Shown: piece after piece, positions 1 to 8,475 of the stretch
Layout of the letters: the number at the start of each line of letters is the position of its first letter
Position numbering within the stretch: position 1 is the stretch's first letter
Source of the DNA: Flavobacterium aeripolare
Lineage (GTDB): Bacteria > Bacteroidota > Bacteroidia > Flavobacteriales > Flavobacteriaceae
Length of the DNA stretch: 64,000 nucleotides
NCBI RefSeq assembly: GCF_013294025.1
Contig: NZ_JABSNL010000002.1
Span: 124,001-188,000 of the forward strand
Reading direction: 5' to 3'
Program-made: the position numbers and the translations under genes
The notes under the pieces: model-generated
Told to the model about the DNA's origin: nothing
Database searches by the model: none
What the model saw: only the letters and a program-made list of their open reading frames with translations

Positions 1-2
1 AA

Positions 3-620
3 AGGATTGCCGAAAAATACGTGCAATCATTGCAATTACGTAGTAGAGAACAAGGCTTAGACTTGGCAACTAAATTCATTACAACACGTTTTGGAAATGT
101 TTTAGGGTCAAACGGATCTGTTGTTCCATTGTTTACGAAACAAATAGCAGCTGGTGGACCTTTAACAATCACCCATCCAGACATCATCAGGTATTTTATG
201 ACCATTCCAGAAGCTTGTCAACTGGTTCTAGAAGCTGGTGCAATGGGTAATGGAGGGGAAATCTACATTTTTGATATGGGTAAACCAGTAAAAATAATAG
301 ATTTAGCTAAAAAAATGATTAAGCTAGCTGGCTTTATACCTGATAAAGATATAGAGATCAAAATCGTTGGTCTTAGACCGGGTGAAAAATTATACGAAGA
401 ATTATTGAACGATACCTCTAAGACGATACCTACACATCATAGCAAGATTATGATTGCAGAGGAACTTTCAAGCGAATTTGCACTATTGCATACAGAGATT
501 AATGATTTAATTGCTATCGCAAATAAATTTGATAATAGCGCTATTGTGTTCCAAATGAAAAAAATTGTTCCTGAATTTAAAAGTATGAATTCCACTTTTG
601 AAACACTAGACGCAAAATAA
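3..620 (+). CDS. CapD/WbpM-like nucleotide-sugar 4,6-dehydratase or epimerase, C-terminal part (5' truncated)
   Basis: The reading frame runs in from the left edge and is open from base 3, so this is the C-terminal ~205 residues of a longer protein. The window opens on RIAEKYVQSL, which follows the catalytic Tyr-x-x-x-Lys region in these short-chain dehydrogenases. Then come TRFGNVLGSNGSV, the PLFxxQIxxGGP segment, ITHPDIIRYFMTI and GLRPGEKLYEELL, all hallmarks of the CapD/WbpM/FlaA1 family. These enzymes convert UDP-N-acetylhexosamines to 4-keto-6-deoxy or epimerised sugars for capsule or O-antigen. The first in-frame GTG at 21 is not the true start. A strong terminator follows, so the gene probably ends its operon. 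Sugar specificity cannot be read from this part. Confidence 0.9.
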   Translation, partial: RIAEKYVQSLQLRSREQGLDLATKFITTRFGNVLGSNGSVVPLFTKQIAAGGPLTITHPDIIRYFMTIPEACQLVLEAGAMGNGGEIYIFDMGKPVKIIDLAKKMIKLAGFIPDKDIEIKIVGLRPGEKLYEELLNDTSKTIPTHHSKIMIAEELSSEFALLHTEINDLIAIANKFDNSAIVFQMKKIVPEFKSMNSTFETLDAK

Positions 621-640
621 TAACATATTTCTCACGTATA

Positions 641-676
641 AAAAAAACACAAAGTAACCCTTTGTGTTTTTTTTGT
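641..676 (+). terminator. Intrinsic terminator after the CapD-like gene
   Basis: An 11-bp perfect stem (AAAACACAAAG at 644-654 with CTTTGTGTTTT at 660-670) and a 5-base loop run into a T-rich tract. It lies 20 bases past the stop codon and separates the sugar-dehydratase gene from the acyltransferase genes. Confidence 0.85.
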
Positions 677-797
677 TTTACAGCAAATACTAATCGCTGC
701 TACCTATTAAATACGTATAAATTAGATCCCTTACATCCTGTGGTTCTTTTGGTATATTTATATCAAACATACTTTTAAATTAACGATAGCTATATAG

Positions 798-805
798 TAT
801 ATTTG
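798..805 (+). promoter_or_regulatory. Bacteroidota-type -7 box for the MBOAT gene
   Basis: TATATTTG fits the TAnnTTTG -7 consensus and lies 22 bases before the ATG at 828. No good TTG partner is visible at the expected upstream distance. Confidence 0.55.
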
Positions 806-827
806 CAAGCTAAATTAGTGCTGCCTT

Positions 828-2261
828 ATGTTTTTTAATTCGCTGACGTTTGCAATTTTCTTGCCTATAGTTTTCTTCTTATACTGGTTTGTATTTAATA
901 AAACAAAAAGCAGTCAGAATTTGATTCTAATTCTCGCAAGCTACTATTTCTACTCTTGCTGGGATTGGCGGTTTTTATTCTTATTGGTTTTTTCTACTTT
1001 CTTAGATTATGCTACAGGGATCCAAATTGAGAAAACACAAAAAGTAGCTACCCGTAAATTTTGGTTTTGGTTAAGTGTGGGTATCAACTTAGGCTTTCTC
1101 GCAGTCTTTAAGTACTATAACTTTTTTGCTAACTCATTCGCTGCTTTATTGACTGATTTCGGACTCAAATCTTCTCCTTTCTTATTAGATGTTGTGCTGC
1201 CTGTTGGGATTTCCTTTTATACTTTTCATGGGCTATCCTATGTTATCGATATTTATTACAAAAGGATCAAAGCAGAATATAACTTTGTCGATTACTCCCT
1301 TTTTGTTAGTTATTTTCCGCTTTTGGTCGCTGGTCCTATAGAAAGAGCGACGCACTTATTACCACAGGTAAAAGTTAAAAGAAATTTTGATTTCGAAAAA
1401 GCAAAGGAAGGCGTATATCAATTTACATGGGGATTGGTTAAAAAAGTAGTTATAGCTGATGGTTGTGCGACCTATGCAAACGCAATCTTTGATCATTATC
1501 CTGCAATGAATAGTTGGTCACTAATCTTGGGAGCTATTTATTTTGCATTCCAAATCTACGGTGACTTCTCTGGTTATTCAGACATGGCTTTAGGGATGTC
1601 TAAATTGTTCGGAATCGATTTATTGCGCAACTTCAACTATCCTTATTTTTCACGAGACATCGCTGAGTTTTGGAGGCGCTGGCACATTTCGCTATCCTCT
1701 TGGTTTAGAGACTATGTGTATATTCCGCTAGGAGGGAGCAAAGGAAGTAAAGCTAAACAAGTACGTAACGTGTTTATCATTTTCGTTTTAAGCGGTTTCT
1801 GGCATGGTGCAAATTGGACGTATCTGGCTTGGGGATTTATCAATGCACTCTACTTTTTACCGCTCTTACTTTTAAATAAGAACCGATCAAATATTGATAT
1901 GGTAGACTTAAAGTGGAATTTTAATTCTTTAAAAGAGATAGGTGGTATTTTCTATACATTCATGTTAGCTTGTTTAGCATGGATCTTTTTTAGAGCAAAC
2001 ACGATAACTGACGCAGTTGCATACATCAAGAGAATGTGTAGTAATGGAGATTTTGCTTCTCAGTATCTTGCAAACGAACGATACAACTATGAACTACTTG
2101 CTATCGTAGTAGTTTTTATTATTGTCGAATGGAATAATAGATTTAGTGTCGAACCCATATCTGGTAAAAATAGTGGTTTGAAATTGGGGTTGGCTATTGC
2201 CGCAATTATTGCACTTGGCACGTTCTCTGATTACAAAGAGTTTATTTATTTTCAGTTCTAA
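828..2261 (+). CDS. MBOAT family O-acyltransferase (AlgI-like)
   Basis: This is a 477-residue polytopic inner-membrane protein of the membrane-bound O-acyltransferase family. The diagnostic segments are FWRRWHISLSSWFRDYVYIP (His286) and LSGFWHGANWTYLAWG, where His326 is the expected catalytic histidine. AlgI-type members pass acetyl or other acyl groups across the membrane onto extracellular polysaccharide, usually with a periplasmic SGNH-type partner. Such a partner gene starts 17 bases downstream, so the two are probably co-transcribed. Position after a nucleotide-sugar enzyme suggests the target is a capsule or exopolysaccharide, but the acceptor is inferred only from neighbours. Length is normal for the family. 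Confidence 0.93.
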   Translation: MFFNSLTFAIFLPIVFFLYWFVFNKTKSSQNLILILASYYFYSCWDWRFLFLLVFSTFLDYATGIQIEKTQKVATRKFWFWLSVGINLGFLAVFKYYNFFANSFAALLTDFGLKSSPFLLDVVLPVGISFYTFHGLSYVIDIYYKRIKAEYNFVDYSLFVSYFPLLVAGPIERATHLLPQVKVKRNFDFEKAKEGVYQFTWGLVKKVVIADGCATYANAIFDHYPAMNSWSLILGAIYFAFQIYGDFSGYSDMALGMSKLFGIDLLRNFNYPYFSRDIAEFWRRWHISLSSWFRDYVYIPLGGSKGSKAKQVRNVFIIFVLSGFWHGANWTYLAWGFINALYFLPLLLLNKNRSNIDMVDLKWNFNSLKEIGGIFYTFMLACLAWIFFRANTITDAVAYIKRMCSNGDFASQYLANERYNYELLAIVVVFIIVEWNNRFSVEPISGKNSGLKLGLAIAAIIALGTFSDYKEFIYFQF

Positions 2262-2278
2262 AATTTAGCTTTCAAAAG

Positions 2279-3160
2279 ATGAAAACATTTTTAATTTTTA
2301 TAGTAAAGATCCTTGCAGTTACCTTAATTATAGCCGCTATTCTTGATTACGGTTATACTACTGTATTTGTAAAATCAAAGAGTAGAGATAAAGTTGCTTA
2401 TGTGTTTAATTCAAGTGCAACTTCTTATGATGTTGTAATCCTAGGTTCTTCTAGAGCTAATAATCATTTTGTCACGGATATATTCGAGAAAAATGGACTC
2501 AGAACTTTTAATTACGGAATGAGCGGCGGACATCTTTTTGAAGCATCACTTTTACTTAAATTGATGATAGAATGCAATTATAAAATTAAAAACTTGATTT
2601 TAGAAGCCGATTTGAATTTATCGAATGACAAACAGTCTGAAGGAGTGGCGGCTAAATTTTTACCATACATACACCATTCAAATGTAATTAAAAATCATTT
2701 TGAGCAAGAGGCCAATTTCAACGAATTGTATTACATTCCGTTTTACAGATATTTGAAATTTGATTCAAAAATAGGTAGTAGAGAAATATTTCATACACTC
2801 ATCCAGAAAAAGAGCGCTGCAACTTCTAATGGCGGTTACTATGCGCTAGCTGTTGGTAAAAAAGGGAATATGAAGAACAATATCGTAAATCTTAACCCAT
2901 TGAAAAAGAATAAGTTTTACGAAGAGATCAAAGCGCTATGCAAAGCTCATAACATTAATTTTATTCCTGTTATGACTCCTATGTGTGAAAATGTGGTAGG
3001 AATGAGTTATTTCGATAAAGTGAAGAAGAACTATCCGGAAATTCATAATTATGAGAATACTGTTATCGACAACAAGTACTTCTCCTCATGCGGACACATG
3101 AACGATGCCGGCGCTAGACAATTTACTTCAATAGTTGTACGTGATTTCTTTAAGAAGTAA
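2279..3160 (+). CDS. SGNH-hydrolase-like partner of the MBOAT protein
   Basis: The 293-residue protein has one N-terminal membrane helix (residues 5-24) and an exported domain. DVVILGSSRANNHF (Ser57 in GSSRA) matches SGNH block I, YGMSGGHLFE resembles block II, and HMNDAGARQF (His273) resembles block V. MBOAT-associated proteins of this kind (compare AlgJ/AlgX, PatB or DltD) move the acyl group onto the polymer. The Asp usually three residues before the block V His is Ser270 here, so the catalytic arrangement may be altered or the Asp may lie elsewhere. It is coupled to the upstream MBOAT gene and convergent with the DUF4105 gene 41 bases away. Confidence 0.72.
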   Translation: MKTFLIFIVKILAVTLIIAAILDYGYTTVFVKSKSRDKVAYVFNSSATSYDVVILGSSRANNHFVTDIFEKNGLRTFNYGMSGGHLFEASLLLKLMIECNYKIKNLILEADLNLSNDKQSEGVAAKFLPYIHHSNVIKNHFEQEANFNELYYIPFYRYLKFDSKIGSREIFHTLIQKKSAATSNGGYYALAVGKKGNMKNNIVNLNPLKKNKFYEEIKALCKAHNINFIPVMTPMCENVVGMSYFDKVKKNYPEIHNYENTVIDNKYFSSCGHMNDAGARQFTSIVVRDFFKK

Positions 3161-3201
3161 ATTCGATAGGTATTATGTTTTTAAACAGCCTCCTTTTCTA
3201 G

Positions 3202-4341
3202 TTAAATTATAATCGGGATGCGTTTTTTGTTTTTGATTGCAATTCTTAGCAGTACTACGGCACTTGTAACGATCATGGGTAGTACAATAAGTAAATGCGC
3301 TTTGTTTACTAATAGTACAAGATAGATTAATAAACAGATTAAATTTGCCACTGCTAGTTTATAAATGTAACGGCAATTGTTAGTTAAAGTGAAAAATAAT
3401 AGCAGCAGTAACAAGGGATTAAAAAGTAATACATTGTAATTCCAAGCGAGTTCTTCGTGGAAGGAATAAAATCCAGCAAACACAAAGAAGAGTCCTATTA
3501 AACTTAAAAGTAACAAGTAAAATTGATTAAGTTTTTTAATATTCAAAAGTAATATAAGGAGTAAAGCAGCTAAATAACTATAGGGATTGTTCCACCAAGA
3601 AGTTGGTATTTCTTTATCGAATGTCAAAACGGGAGTGGTTTGAGGAGCTAGGTTTTGGCCATTAAAGGTTACTTTTTTCAAGCTTTCTAATAACTCAAAA
3701 GGAAGGAAAATTTGAGTTCCGTCCTGATCAACTTTCTTCCCGAAAATAATACTAGTACCTAATTTTTCATAAAAGTGATTGTCGAAGTACGGGTACAAGA
3801 TAGACCTGTAAGTGGTGTCTGTGTTTTCTTTTTTAACGACTACATTTTGTTTCAAGGATTTATTAATGATATCCACAACCATTGAAGTACAATTTTTATC
3901 GATAAATTTATAGGTGTAATAACTGTCACCTGAGGTAAGTGATTGCTTTAGATTATTGCATAATTCTTGACGCAATTGTAAAGAGATTTGCAATTCTTGC
4001 TCGTATACATCTCGGTGTTCATACGTGTATTCATTAATAAAATCGCTGTATGGATGTACGGCTGCAAAATATTGTAAGTCGCCCTTAACAAATTTTAATA
4101 CAAAATTAGGCGTGCTAAAATCAAAGGCACCGTAGTTATAGACGACATCTAGAAAGTTTTCAGGATCTGAAATGCGAATTGCTGTATGTCCAAAAAGAGA
4201 ATAAACTTCGTTGGCTGTACCGCAGGTCAATACGCTTACCTTTGCATTAGGAGATAAGGGGCTTTCTTGACTATGCATGTTTGAAGTAAAAAATAATCCT
4301 AACATACAACAAGCTACTAATAGAAGCGTAGTGAATTTCAT
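3202..4341 (-). CDS. DUF4105 protein, candidate lipoprotein N-acyltransferase (Lnb-like)
   Basis: The protein has 379 residues: a signal peptide or helix (1-24), an extracytoplasmic domain (about 30-245) and roughly five hydrophobic helices at the C-terminus (about 250-370). The soluble domain shows LTCGTANEVYSLFGHTAIRI (His52) and KNCTSMVVDII (Cys151), the His-then-Cys order of permuted papain-like folds, and VVYNYGAFDF, all typical of DUF4105. From memory, a DUF4105 protein of Bacteroides was reported as the enzyme (Lnb) that N-acylates lipoproteins in place of Lnt. The shared layout makes that role plausible here, but not proven. It is a single gene, convergent with the SGNH-like gene. Confidence 0.8.
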   Translation of the reverse strand: MKFTTLLLVACCMLGLFFTSNMHSQESPLSPNAKVSVLTCGTANEVYSLFGHTAIRISDPENFLDVVYNYGAFDFSTPNFVLKFVKGDLQYFAAVHPYSDFINEYTYEHRDVYEQELQISLQLRQELCNNLKQSLTSGDSYYTYKFIDKNCTSMVVDIINKSLKQNVVVKKENTDTTYRSILYPYFDNHFYEKLGTSIIFGKKVDQDGTQIFLPFELLESLKKVTFNGQNLAPQTTPVLTFDKEIPTSWWNNPYSYLAALLLILLLNIKKLNQFYLLLLSLIGLFFVFAGFYSFHEELAWNYNVLLFNPLLLLLLFFTLTNNCRYIYKLAVANLICLLIYLVLLVNKAHLLIVLPMIVTSAVVLLRIAIKNKKRIPIII

Positions 4342-4650
4342 ACTGGTAAAATTTAGTGCTAAGATAAATGTTTAATGATAAATCAACAAGAAGTAGCACA
4401 TAACATTCCTAAATTATCTTCCGTCTTTTTTAAGTCTGTGAGAATTATTTATTGCTTAAAAATGATTACTTAAATTTTGCTAGAGTTATGTGTTGGTTGA
4501 TAGTTATTTGTAAGATTGAATTATTGCTGTTGTTGATTGTGCCTGGGTATTGAGACTACTCACAGCTTAATGAAAATCTCCTAAAAAAAAGAATGATATC
4601 AAGAAGTTAAAATAGTAAATTTGCTTTCTTATTATTAAAATAACATAACC
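4342..4650. other. Intergenic region between divergent DUF4105 and pssA genes
   Basis: This is 309 bases of AT-rich DNA without a credible gene. It should hold two divergent promoters. The only recognisable element is the -7 box of pssA at 4616-4623. Confidence 0.6.
4616..4623 (+). promoter_or_regulatory. Bacteroidota-type -7 box for pssA
   Basis: TAAATTTG matches TAnnTTTG, 27 bases before the ATG at 4651. Confidence 0.55.
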
Positions 4651-5370
4651 ATGAATATTAAAAAGCACATTCCCAATTTAATTACTTTACTCAACTTGCT
4701 TTGTGGCTGTATTGCTTTAGTCTATGCTTCAAATGGCAACTATTTTGCAGCTTTTTACTTTGTGTGTCTAGGGATTTTCTTAGACTTTTTTGATGGTTTT
4801 TTTGCAAGATTATTCAAGGTTGCAAGTCCGTTAGGCTTACAGTTAGATTCTCTTGCTGATATGGTTACAAGTGGAGTGGTACCAGGATTTGTAATGTTTT
4901 TTATGATGAAAAATAGCCAGCACGAAATAGGCTCTCATGAAATATGGAATTACCTGGGTTTTATTGTTACCCTAGGGTCATGCTACCGCTTAGCTAATTT
5001 TAATATTGATACCCGCCAAACGGAATCTTTTATAGGATTACCTACACCTGCTAATACACTTTTTATATTAAGTCTACCTTTAATTTTAAAATATTCTCAA
5101 TCGATACTTGTATTAGAAGTGCTTACCAATCAATGGTTCTTGCTAGTGATTGCAATTGCAAGTGCTTACATCTTAAATGCTGAGGTACCTTTATTTTCGC
5201 TTAAAATTAAAAAGTTTACGCTAAAAGATAATGCATTGCAAATAGGATTTTTATTATTCTCATTGTTGTTATTGGGTTTCTTTCAGTACCTAGGAGTGGC
5301 ATTAGTGATCGTTAGTTATGTTTTGCTATCTGTAATAAATAATGCTAGAGCAAAAAAAGCAACTTTTTAA
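4651..5370 (+). CDS. pssA: CDP-diacylglycerol-serine O-phosphatidyltransferase (phosphatidylserine synthase)
   Basis: This 239-residue membrane protein carries a perfect CDP-alcohol phosphatidyltransferase motif, D-x2-D-G-x2-A-R-x8-G-x3-D-x3-D: Asp45, Asp48, Gly49, Ala52, Arg53, Gly62, Asp66 and Asp70. These residues bind Mg2+ and the CDP-alcohol. NLITLLNLLCGCIALVYA near the N-terminus and GSCYRLANFN are typical of PssA type II, which makes phosphatidylserine as precursor of phosphatidylethanolamine, the main Bacteroidota phospholipid. About six or more hydrophobic helices are visible. Its stop codon overlaps the next ATG by one base (TAATG), so the GH25 gene is probably translated by coupling. 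Another CDP-alcohol transferase activity cannot be fully excluded. Confidence 0.9.
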   Translation: MNIKKHIPNLITLLNLLCGCIALVYASNGNYFAAFYFVCLGIFLDFFDGFFARLFKVASPLGLQLDSLADMVTSGVVPGFVMFFMMKNSQHEIGSHEIWNYLGFIVTLGSCYRLANFNIDTRQTESFIGLPTPANTLFILSLPLILKYSQSILVLEVLTNQWFLLVIAIASAYILNAEVPLFSLKIKKFTLKDNALQIGFLLFSLLLLGFFQYLGVALVIVSYVLLSVINNARAKKATF

Positions 5371-6230
5371 TGCGGAAAAAGACAGTCAGGAAAAAGCCCG
5401 TTTATAAAAAAGCTAAAAAGAAGTCCTTTTTTCCAAGGCAGTTGTTTCTTAAAGTAATCGCTTCGTTTGCTATTATTGCAGCCATCGTTTTTGGGATTTA
5501 TCATTATCGGGAGGGATTATTGTATTATCTAGGTTATAAATCTCACGTTCCCACTAAAGAGCAGTTGGAGGAAAAACGACTTTCTGATGTGCGTAATTTT
5601 CAGGTCTTAAATAGGCATGAAGGCAAGGCTTTAGGAATAGATGTTTCAGAGTATCAAGGAAATATTCAGTGGCAAGATCTAGGTGCAATTGAAGAGACTT
5701 ATGCTATAAATTTTGTTTTTATAAGGGCAACTGTCGGTGATGATCGATTGGATAGAAAATTCAATAAAAACTGGCTTCAAGCCAAAGAAAATAAAATTAT
5801 TCGAGGTGCTTACCATTATTACAGACCCAATGAAAACTCGCTAGATCAGGCAGAATTGTTTATCAAATCAGTGCAGCTGTCAAAAGGAGATTTGCCACCG
5901 GTGTTAGACATAGAGCAATTACCTAAAAATCAATCTATCGAGCAATTAAAAGTAGGTTTGCGTAAATGGCTACAAGCTGTTGAAGCGCACTATAAAGTAA
6001 GACCGATTATTTATACTGGCGAGAAATACTATGATAGTTTTTTGAAAGAAGAGTTTAGCGATTACCTATTTTGGATTGCAAACTATAATTTTTACAGGGA
6101 AAAAATTCAAGATAATTGGCTGTTCTGGCAATTTACAGAGCGAGCCAGTTTACCTGGAATTGAAGGTAATGTAGATGTTAATATCTTTAACGGTGATCTA
6201 CAGCAACTGCAGTTTATTACTATAGAGTAA
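5370..6230 (+). CDS. Membrane-anchored glycoside hydrolase family 25 (lysozyme-like) protein
   Basis: The 286-residue protein begins with a very basic cytoplasmic tail, one transmembrane helix (about 27-45) and then a GH25 domain from residue 85. The GH25 signatures are LGIDVSEYQGNIQW (Asp91), FVFIRATVGDD, GAYHYYRP, the catalytic PPVLDIEQ (Asp180, Glu182), IIYTGEKYY and FWQFTE. GH25 enzymes cut the MurNAc-GlcNAc bond of peptidoglycan. A membrane tether facing the periplasm suggests cell-wall remodelling rather than a secreted bacteriolysin. It starts on the last base of the pssA stop codon. Confidence 0.9.
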   Translation: MRKKTVRKKPVYKKAKKKSFFPRQLFLKVIASFAIIAAIVFGIYHYREGLLYYLGYKSHVPTKEQLEEKRLSDVRNFQVLNRHEGKALGIDVSEYQGNIQWQDLGAIEETYAINFVFIRATVGDDRLDRKFNKNWLQAKENKIIRGAYHYYRPNENSLDQAELFIKSVQLSKGDLPPVLDIEQLPKNQSIEQLKVGLRKWLQAVEAHYKVRPIIYTGEKYYDSFLKEEFSDYLFWIANYNFYREKIQDNWLFWQFTERASLPGIEGNVDVNIFNGDLQQLQFITIE

Positions 6231-6236
6231 TGTGTA

Positions 6237-6461
6237 TTAATTGTAGAAGAATGCTACGAGTATAGCTGTTGTTATAAGTGCTAAAAAAATGGATACTGAA
6301 TAGGTATTTGCAAAGTTAACCGTCCATCCTAGGTAAGCAATCCTTTTAGGGGGAAATATTCTAGGATCTTCTCTGTTGAAGTAAAAAATCCCCAAAATCC
6401 AGTTATTAGGATCTTGGTGCCATCTGTCTAAGGTTTCTTGTGAAGGTTTATCTTGCTTCAT
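6237..6461 (-). CDS. Small DUF5808 membrane protein
   Basis: This is a 74-residue protein with the pattern W-x-D-P-x-N-W-x-L-G-x-F-Y-F-N-x-x-D-P-R-I-F-P-P-K-R and GWTVNFAN, which I recognise as DUF5808, followed by one hydrophobic helix at the C-terminus (about 52-72). Function is unknown. It lies 16 bases downstream of lptB on the same strand and is probably the last gene of that operon. Confidence 0.75.
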   Translation of the reverse strand: MKQDKPSQETLDRWHQDPNNWILGIFYFNREDPRIFPPKRIAYLGWTVNFANTYSVSIFLALITTAILVAFFYN

Positions 6462-6477
6462 GGGATTAGTAGTTAAA

Positions 6478-7218
6478 TTAAAACTCTATTTTCTTTTTAC
6501 GTAGTTCAAAGTTCTGACCCAAATACACACGACGTACCATTTCGTCTTCGACTAATTCCTCTGGTATACCGGCTTTAAGTATTCCTCCTTCAAACATTAG
6601 GTAGGTTTTGTCAGTGATAGCAAGCGTCTCTTGAACATTGTGATCAGTAATTAAGATACCAATGTTTTTATTTTTTAACTGTGCTACAATTCTCTGAATA
6701 TCTTCTACTGCTACAGGGTCAACTCCAGCAAAGGGTTCGTCTAGTAAAATAAACTTTGGATCTGTAGCTAAGCAGCGCGCAATCTCTGTACGACGGCGTT
6801 CTCCACCAGATAGTAAGTCACCACGGTTAGTTCTAATGTGTTCTAAACTAAACTCATCGATCAAGCTTTCCATTTTAGCAACTTGCTCTTCTCTCGTAAG
6901 CTTCGTAAGTTGCAAAACGCTCAATATATTGTCTTCGATACTTAATTTTCTAAAAACCGAAGCTTCCTGTGCTAAGTACCCTATACCTTGTTGGGCTCTC
7001 TTATACATAGGGTAATCAGTAATGTTTAAATCATCTAAATAAATGTTTCCAGAGTTGGGTTTTACCAAACCTACAATCATGTAAAAAGAGGTTGTTTTTC
7101 CGGCTCCGTTAGGTCCTAGTAACCCAACGATTTCTCCTTGATTTACCTCTACAGAAATCCCTTTTACAACACTTCTTCCTTTGTATGTTTTTATTAAATT
7201 ATCAGCTCTTAAGATCAT
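6478..7218 (-). CDS. lptB: LPS export ABC transporter ATP-binding protein LptB
   Basis: This 246-residue cytoplasmic ATPase has Walker A GPNGAGKTT (35-43), the Q-loop region YLAQEASVFRKLSIEDN, the ABC signature LLSGGERRR (around 137), Walker B FILLDEPFAGVDP (157-169) and ITDHNVQETL as the H-loop. The LAQEASVFRKL and DHNV segments separate LptB from other ABC ATPases. LptB powers LptFG extraction of lipopolysaccharide from the inner membrane; lptF and lptG are not in this window. The neighbouring kdsD makes the Kdo precursor, so two LPS functions sit together. A long inverted repeat precedes it (7256-7300), so it may have its own transcription unit. Confidence 0.94.
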   Translation of the reverse strand: MILRADNLIKTYKGRSVVKGISVEVNQGEIVGLLGPNGAGKTTSFYMIVGLVKPNSGNIYLDDLNITDYPMYKRAQQGIGYLAQEASVFRKLSIEDNILSVLQLTKLTREEQVAKMESLIDEFSLEHIRTNRGDLLSGGERRRTEIARCLATDPKFILLDEPFAGVDPVAVEDIQRIVAQLKNKNIGILITDHNVQETLAITDKTYLMFEGGILKAGIPEELVEDEMVRRVYLGQNFELRKKKIEF

Positions 7219-7255
7219 ATTTTATGTTTTAAATCATTCTACTATAGCGGTAAAA

Positions 7256-7300
7256 GTTGATTTGTTTATTCGATACAAATTAACGAATAAACAAATCAAC
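7256..7300. repeat. Perfect 17-bp inverted repeat upstream of lptB
   Basis: Arms at 7256-7272 and 7284-7300 are exact reverse complements (left arm GTTGATTTGTTTATTCG) around an 11-base loop. It sits in the 100-base gap between the decarboxylase-like gene and lptB. It could be a weak terminator of the kdsD operon on the minus strand (only TTTT follows) or a site controlling lptB. Confidence 0.7.
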
Positions 7301-7318
7301 ATGTCCTGCTATTAACAA

Positions 7319-7666
7319 TTATTTAGACTCCTCTAGAGCTTCCCAAAATTCGTATGCTCTACGTAAATGTGGTACCACAATTGTTCCTCCTACTAGTGTA
7401 GCGATTCCCATTGCTTCCATCATTTCCTCTTTAGTTACACCTTCTTTGTGGCTAGTTTCTAGGTGGTATTTTACGCAGTCATCACAACGTAAAACTGCCG
7501 AAGCAACTAGTCCTAGTAGCTCTTTAGTTTTTACATCTAGTGCACCTGCAGCATAAGCATTTGTATCTAAATTGAATATTCTTTTCACAATTTTATTGTT
7601 ATCTGCTAACAATTTTTCGTTCATTTTAGAACGGTACTCATTAAATTCTTCGATAATAGCTGCCAT
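7319..7666 (-). CDS. Carboxymuconolactone decarboxylase (AhpD-like) family protein
   Basis: This 115-residue helical protein has the AhpD-type redox motif: Cys61-Asp-Asp-Cys64 followed by His68 in LRCDDCVKYHLETSHKEGVT. Members with C-x2-C-x3-H act as alkylhydroperoxidase-like thiol enzymes; true decarboxylases of the family lack this motif. The length matches single-domain members. It starts 2 bases after the tatC stop codon and belongs to the same operon. The physiological substrate is unknown. Confidence 0.88.
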   Translation of the reverse strand: MAAIIEEFNEYRSKMNEKLLADNNKIVKRIFNLDTNAYAAGALDVKTKELLGLVASAVLRCDDCVKYHLETSHKEGVTKEEMMEAMGIATLVGGTIVVPHLRRAYEFWEALEESK

Positions 7667-7668
7667 CT

Positions 7669-8475
7669 TTACTCTTTTTCTTTTTTATGAACAAATACTG
7701 ATATGAAAATACTTGCTTCATAGATTAATAACATTGGTATTGCAACAATAGTCTGGCTTACCACATCTGGAGGTGTGACAATTGCCGCGATAATCAGGAC
7801 TAATACAATTGCATATTTTCTATATTTTCTTAAAAAAGCCGGAGTTACTAATCCTAACTTGGTTAGAAAATAAATGATTATTGGTAATTCAAAAAACAAT
7901 CCACTTGCTAATACAGATGTTTTTACCATCCCAATATAAGAGTCTAGTGTAAATTGATTCAACACTACAGAACTCACTGTAAAAGTAGCCACAAAGTTTA
8001 CCGACATAGGGATAACTACAAAGTAACCAAACAGTACGCCTATGAAAAATAGTAGTGAAGAAAAGAAGATAAATACTTTTGCATTTTTCTTTTCATTCGA
8101 ATATAAAGCTGGGCTAATAAATTTCCATACTTCCCAGAGTATATAAGGGAAACTCAAGATAAATCCAGCTAACATACATATCCAGATAAAGGTGTTTACC
8201 TGTCCTTCCATCTCTGTGTTCTGGATGATGAATGGCATTTCGGTGATGCAAATCGTTTCTGCAATTCCTAGTGAATGCGATAATTCACAAAAATAAACAT
8301 AGGTGAAAAACGTTGGTCTTGTAGGACCAAAAATGATAACATCAAATAAATAATCACTTATAAAATAAGTAAAAAATGCCATGATAATAATGGCAATTGT
8401 ACTTCTTACTAACAGCCATCTTAAATCTTCAAGATGATCTAAAAACGACATCTCGTTTTGGTTTTTCTTTGCCAT
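7669..8475 (-). CDS. tatC: Twin-arginine translocase subunit TatC
   Basis: The 268-residue protein has six predicted transmembrane helices and the TatC landmarks MSFLDHLEDLRW at the N-terminus, FPYILWEVWKFISPALYSNEKK in the middle, GFxFELPIIIYFL-like text (FFELPIIIYFLTKLG), and IIAAIVTPPDVVSQ near the end. TatC recognises the RR signal and forms the receptor core for export of folded proteins. No tatA lies in the window. The start codon shares one base with the kdsD stop. The DUF1501 protein at 29848-31014 has an N-terminus that could be a substrate of this system. Confidence 0.95.
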   Translation of the reverse strand: MAKKNQNEMSFLDHLEDLRWLLVRSTIAIIIMAFFTYFISDYLFDVIIFGPTRPTFFTYVYFCELSHSLGIAETICITEMPFIIQNTEMEGQVNTFIWICMLAGFILSFPYILWEVWKFISPALYSNEKKNAKVFIFFSSLLFFIGVLFGYFVVIPMSVNFVATFTVSSVVLNQFTLDSYIGMVKTSVLASGLFFELPIIIYFLTKLGLVTPAFLRKYRKYAIVLVLIIAAIVTPPDVVSQTIVAIPMLLIYEASIFISVFVHKKEKE

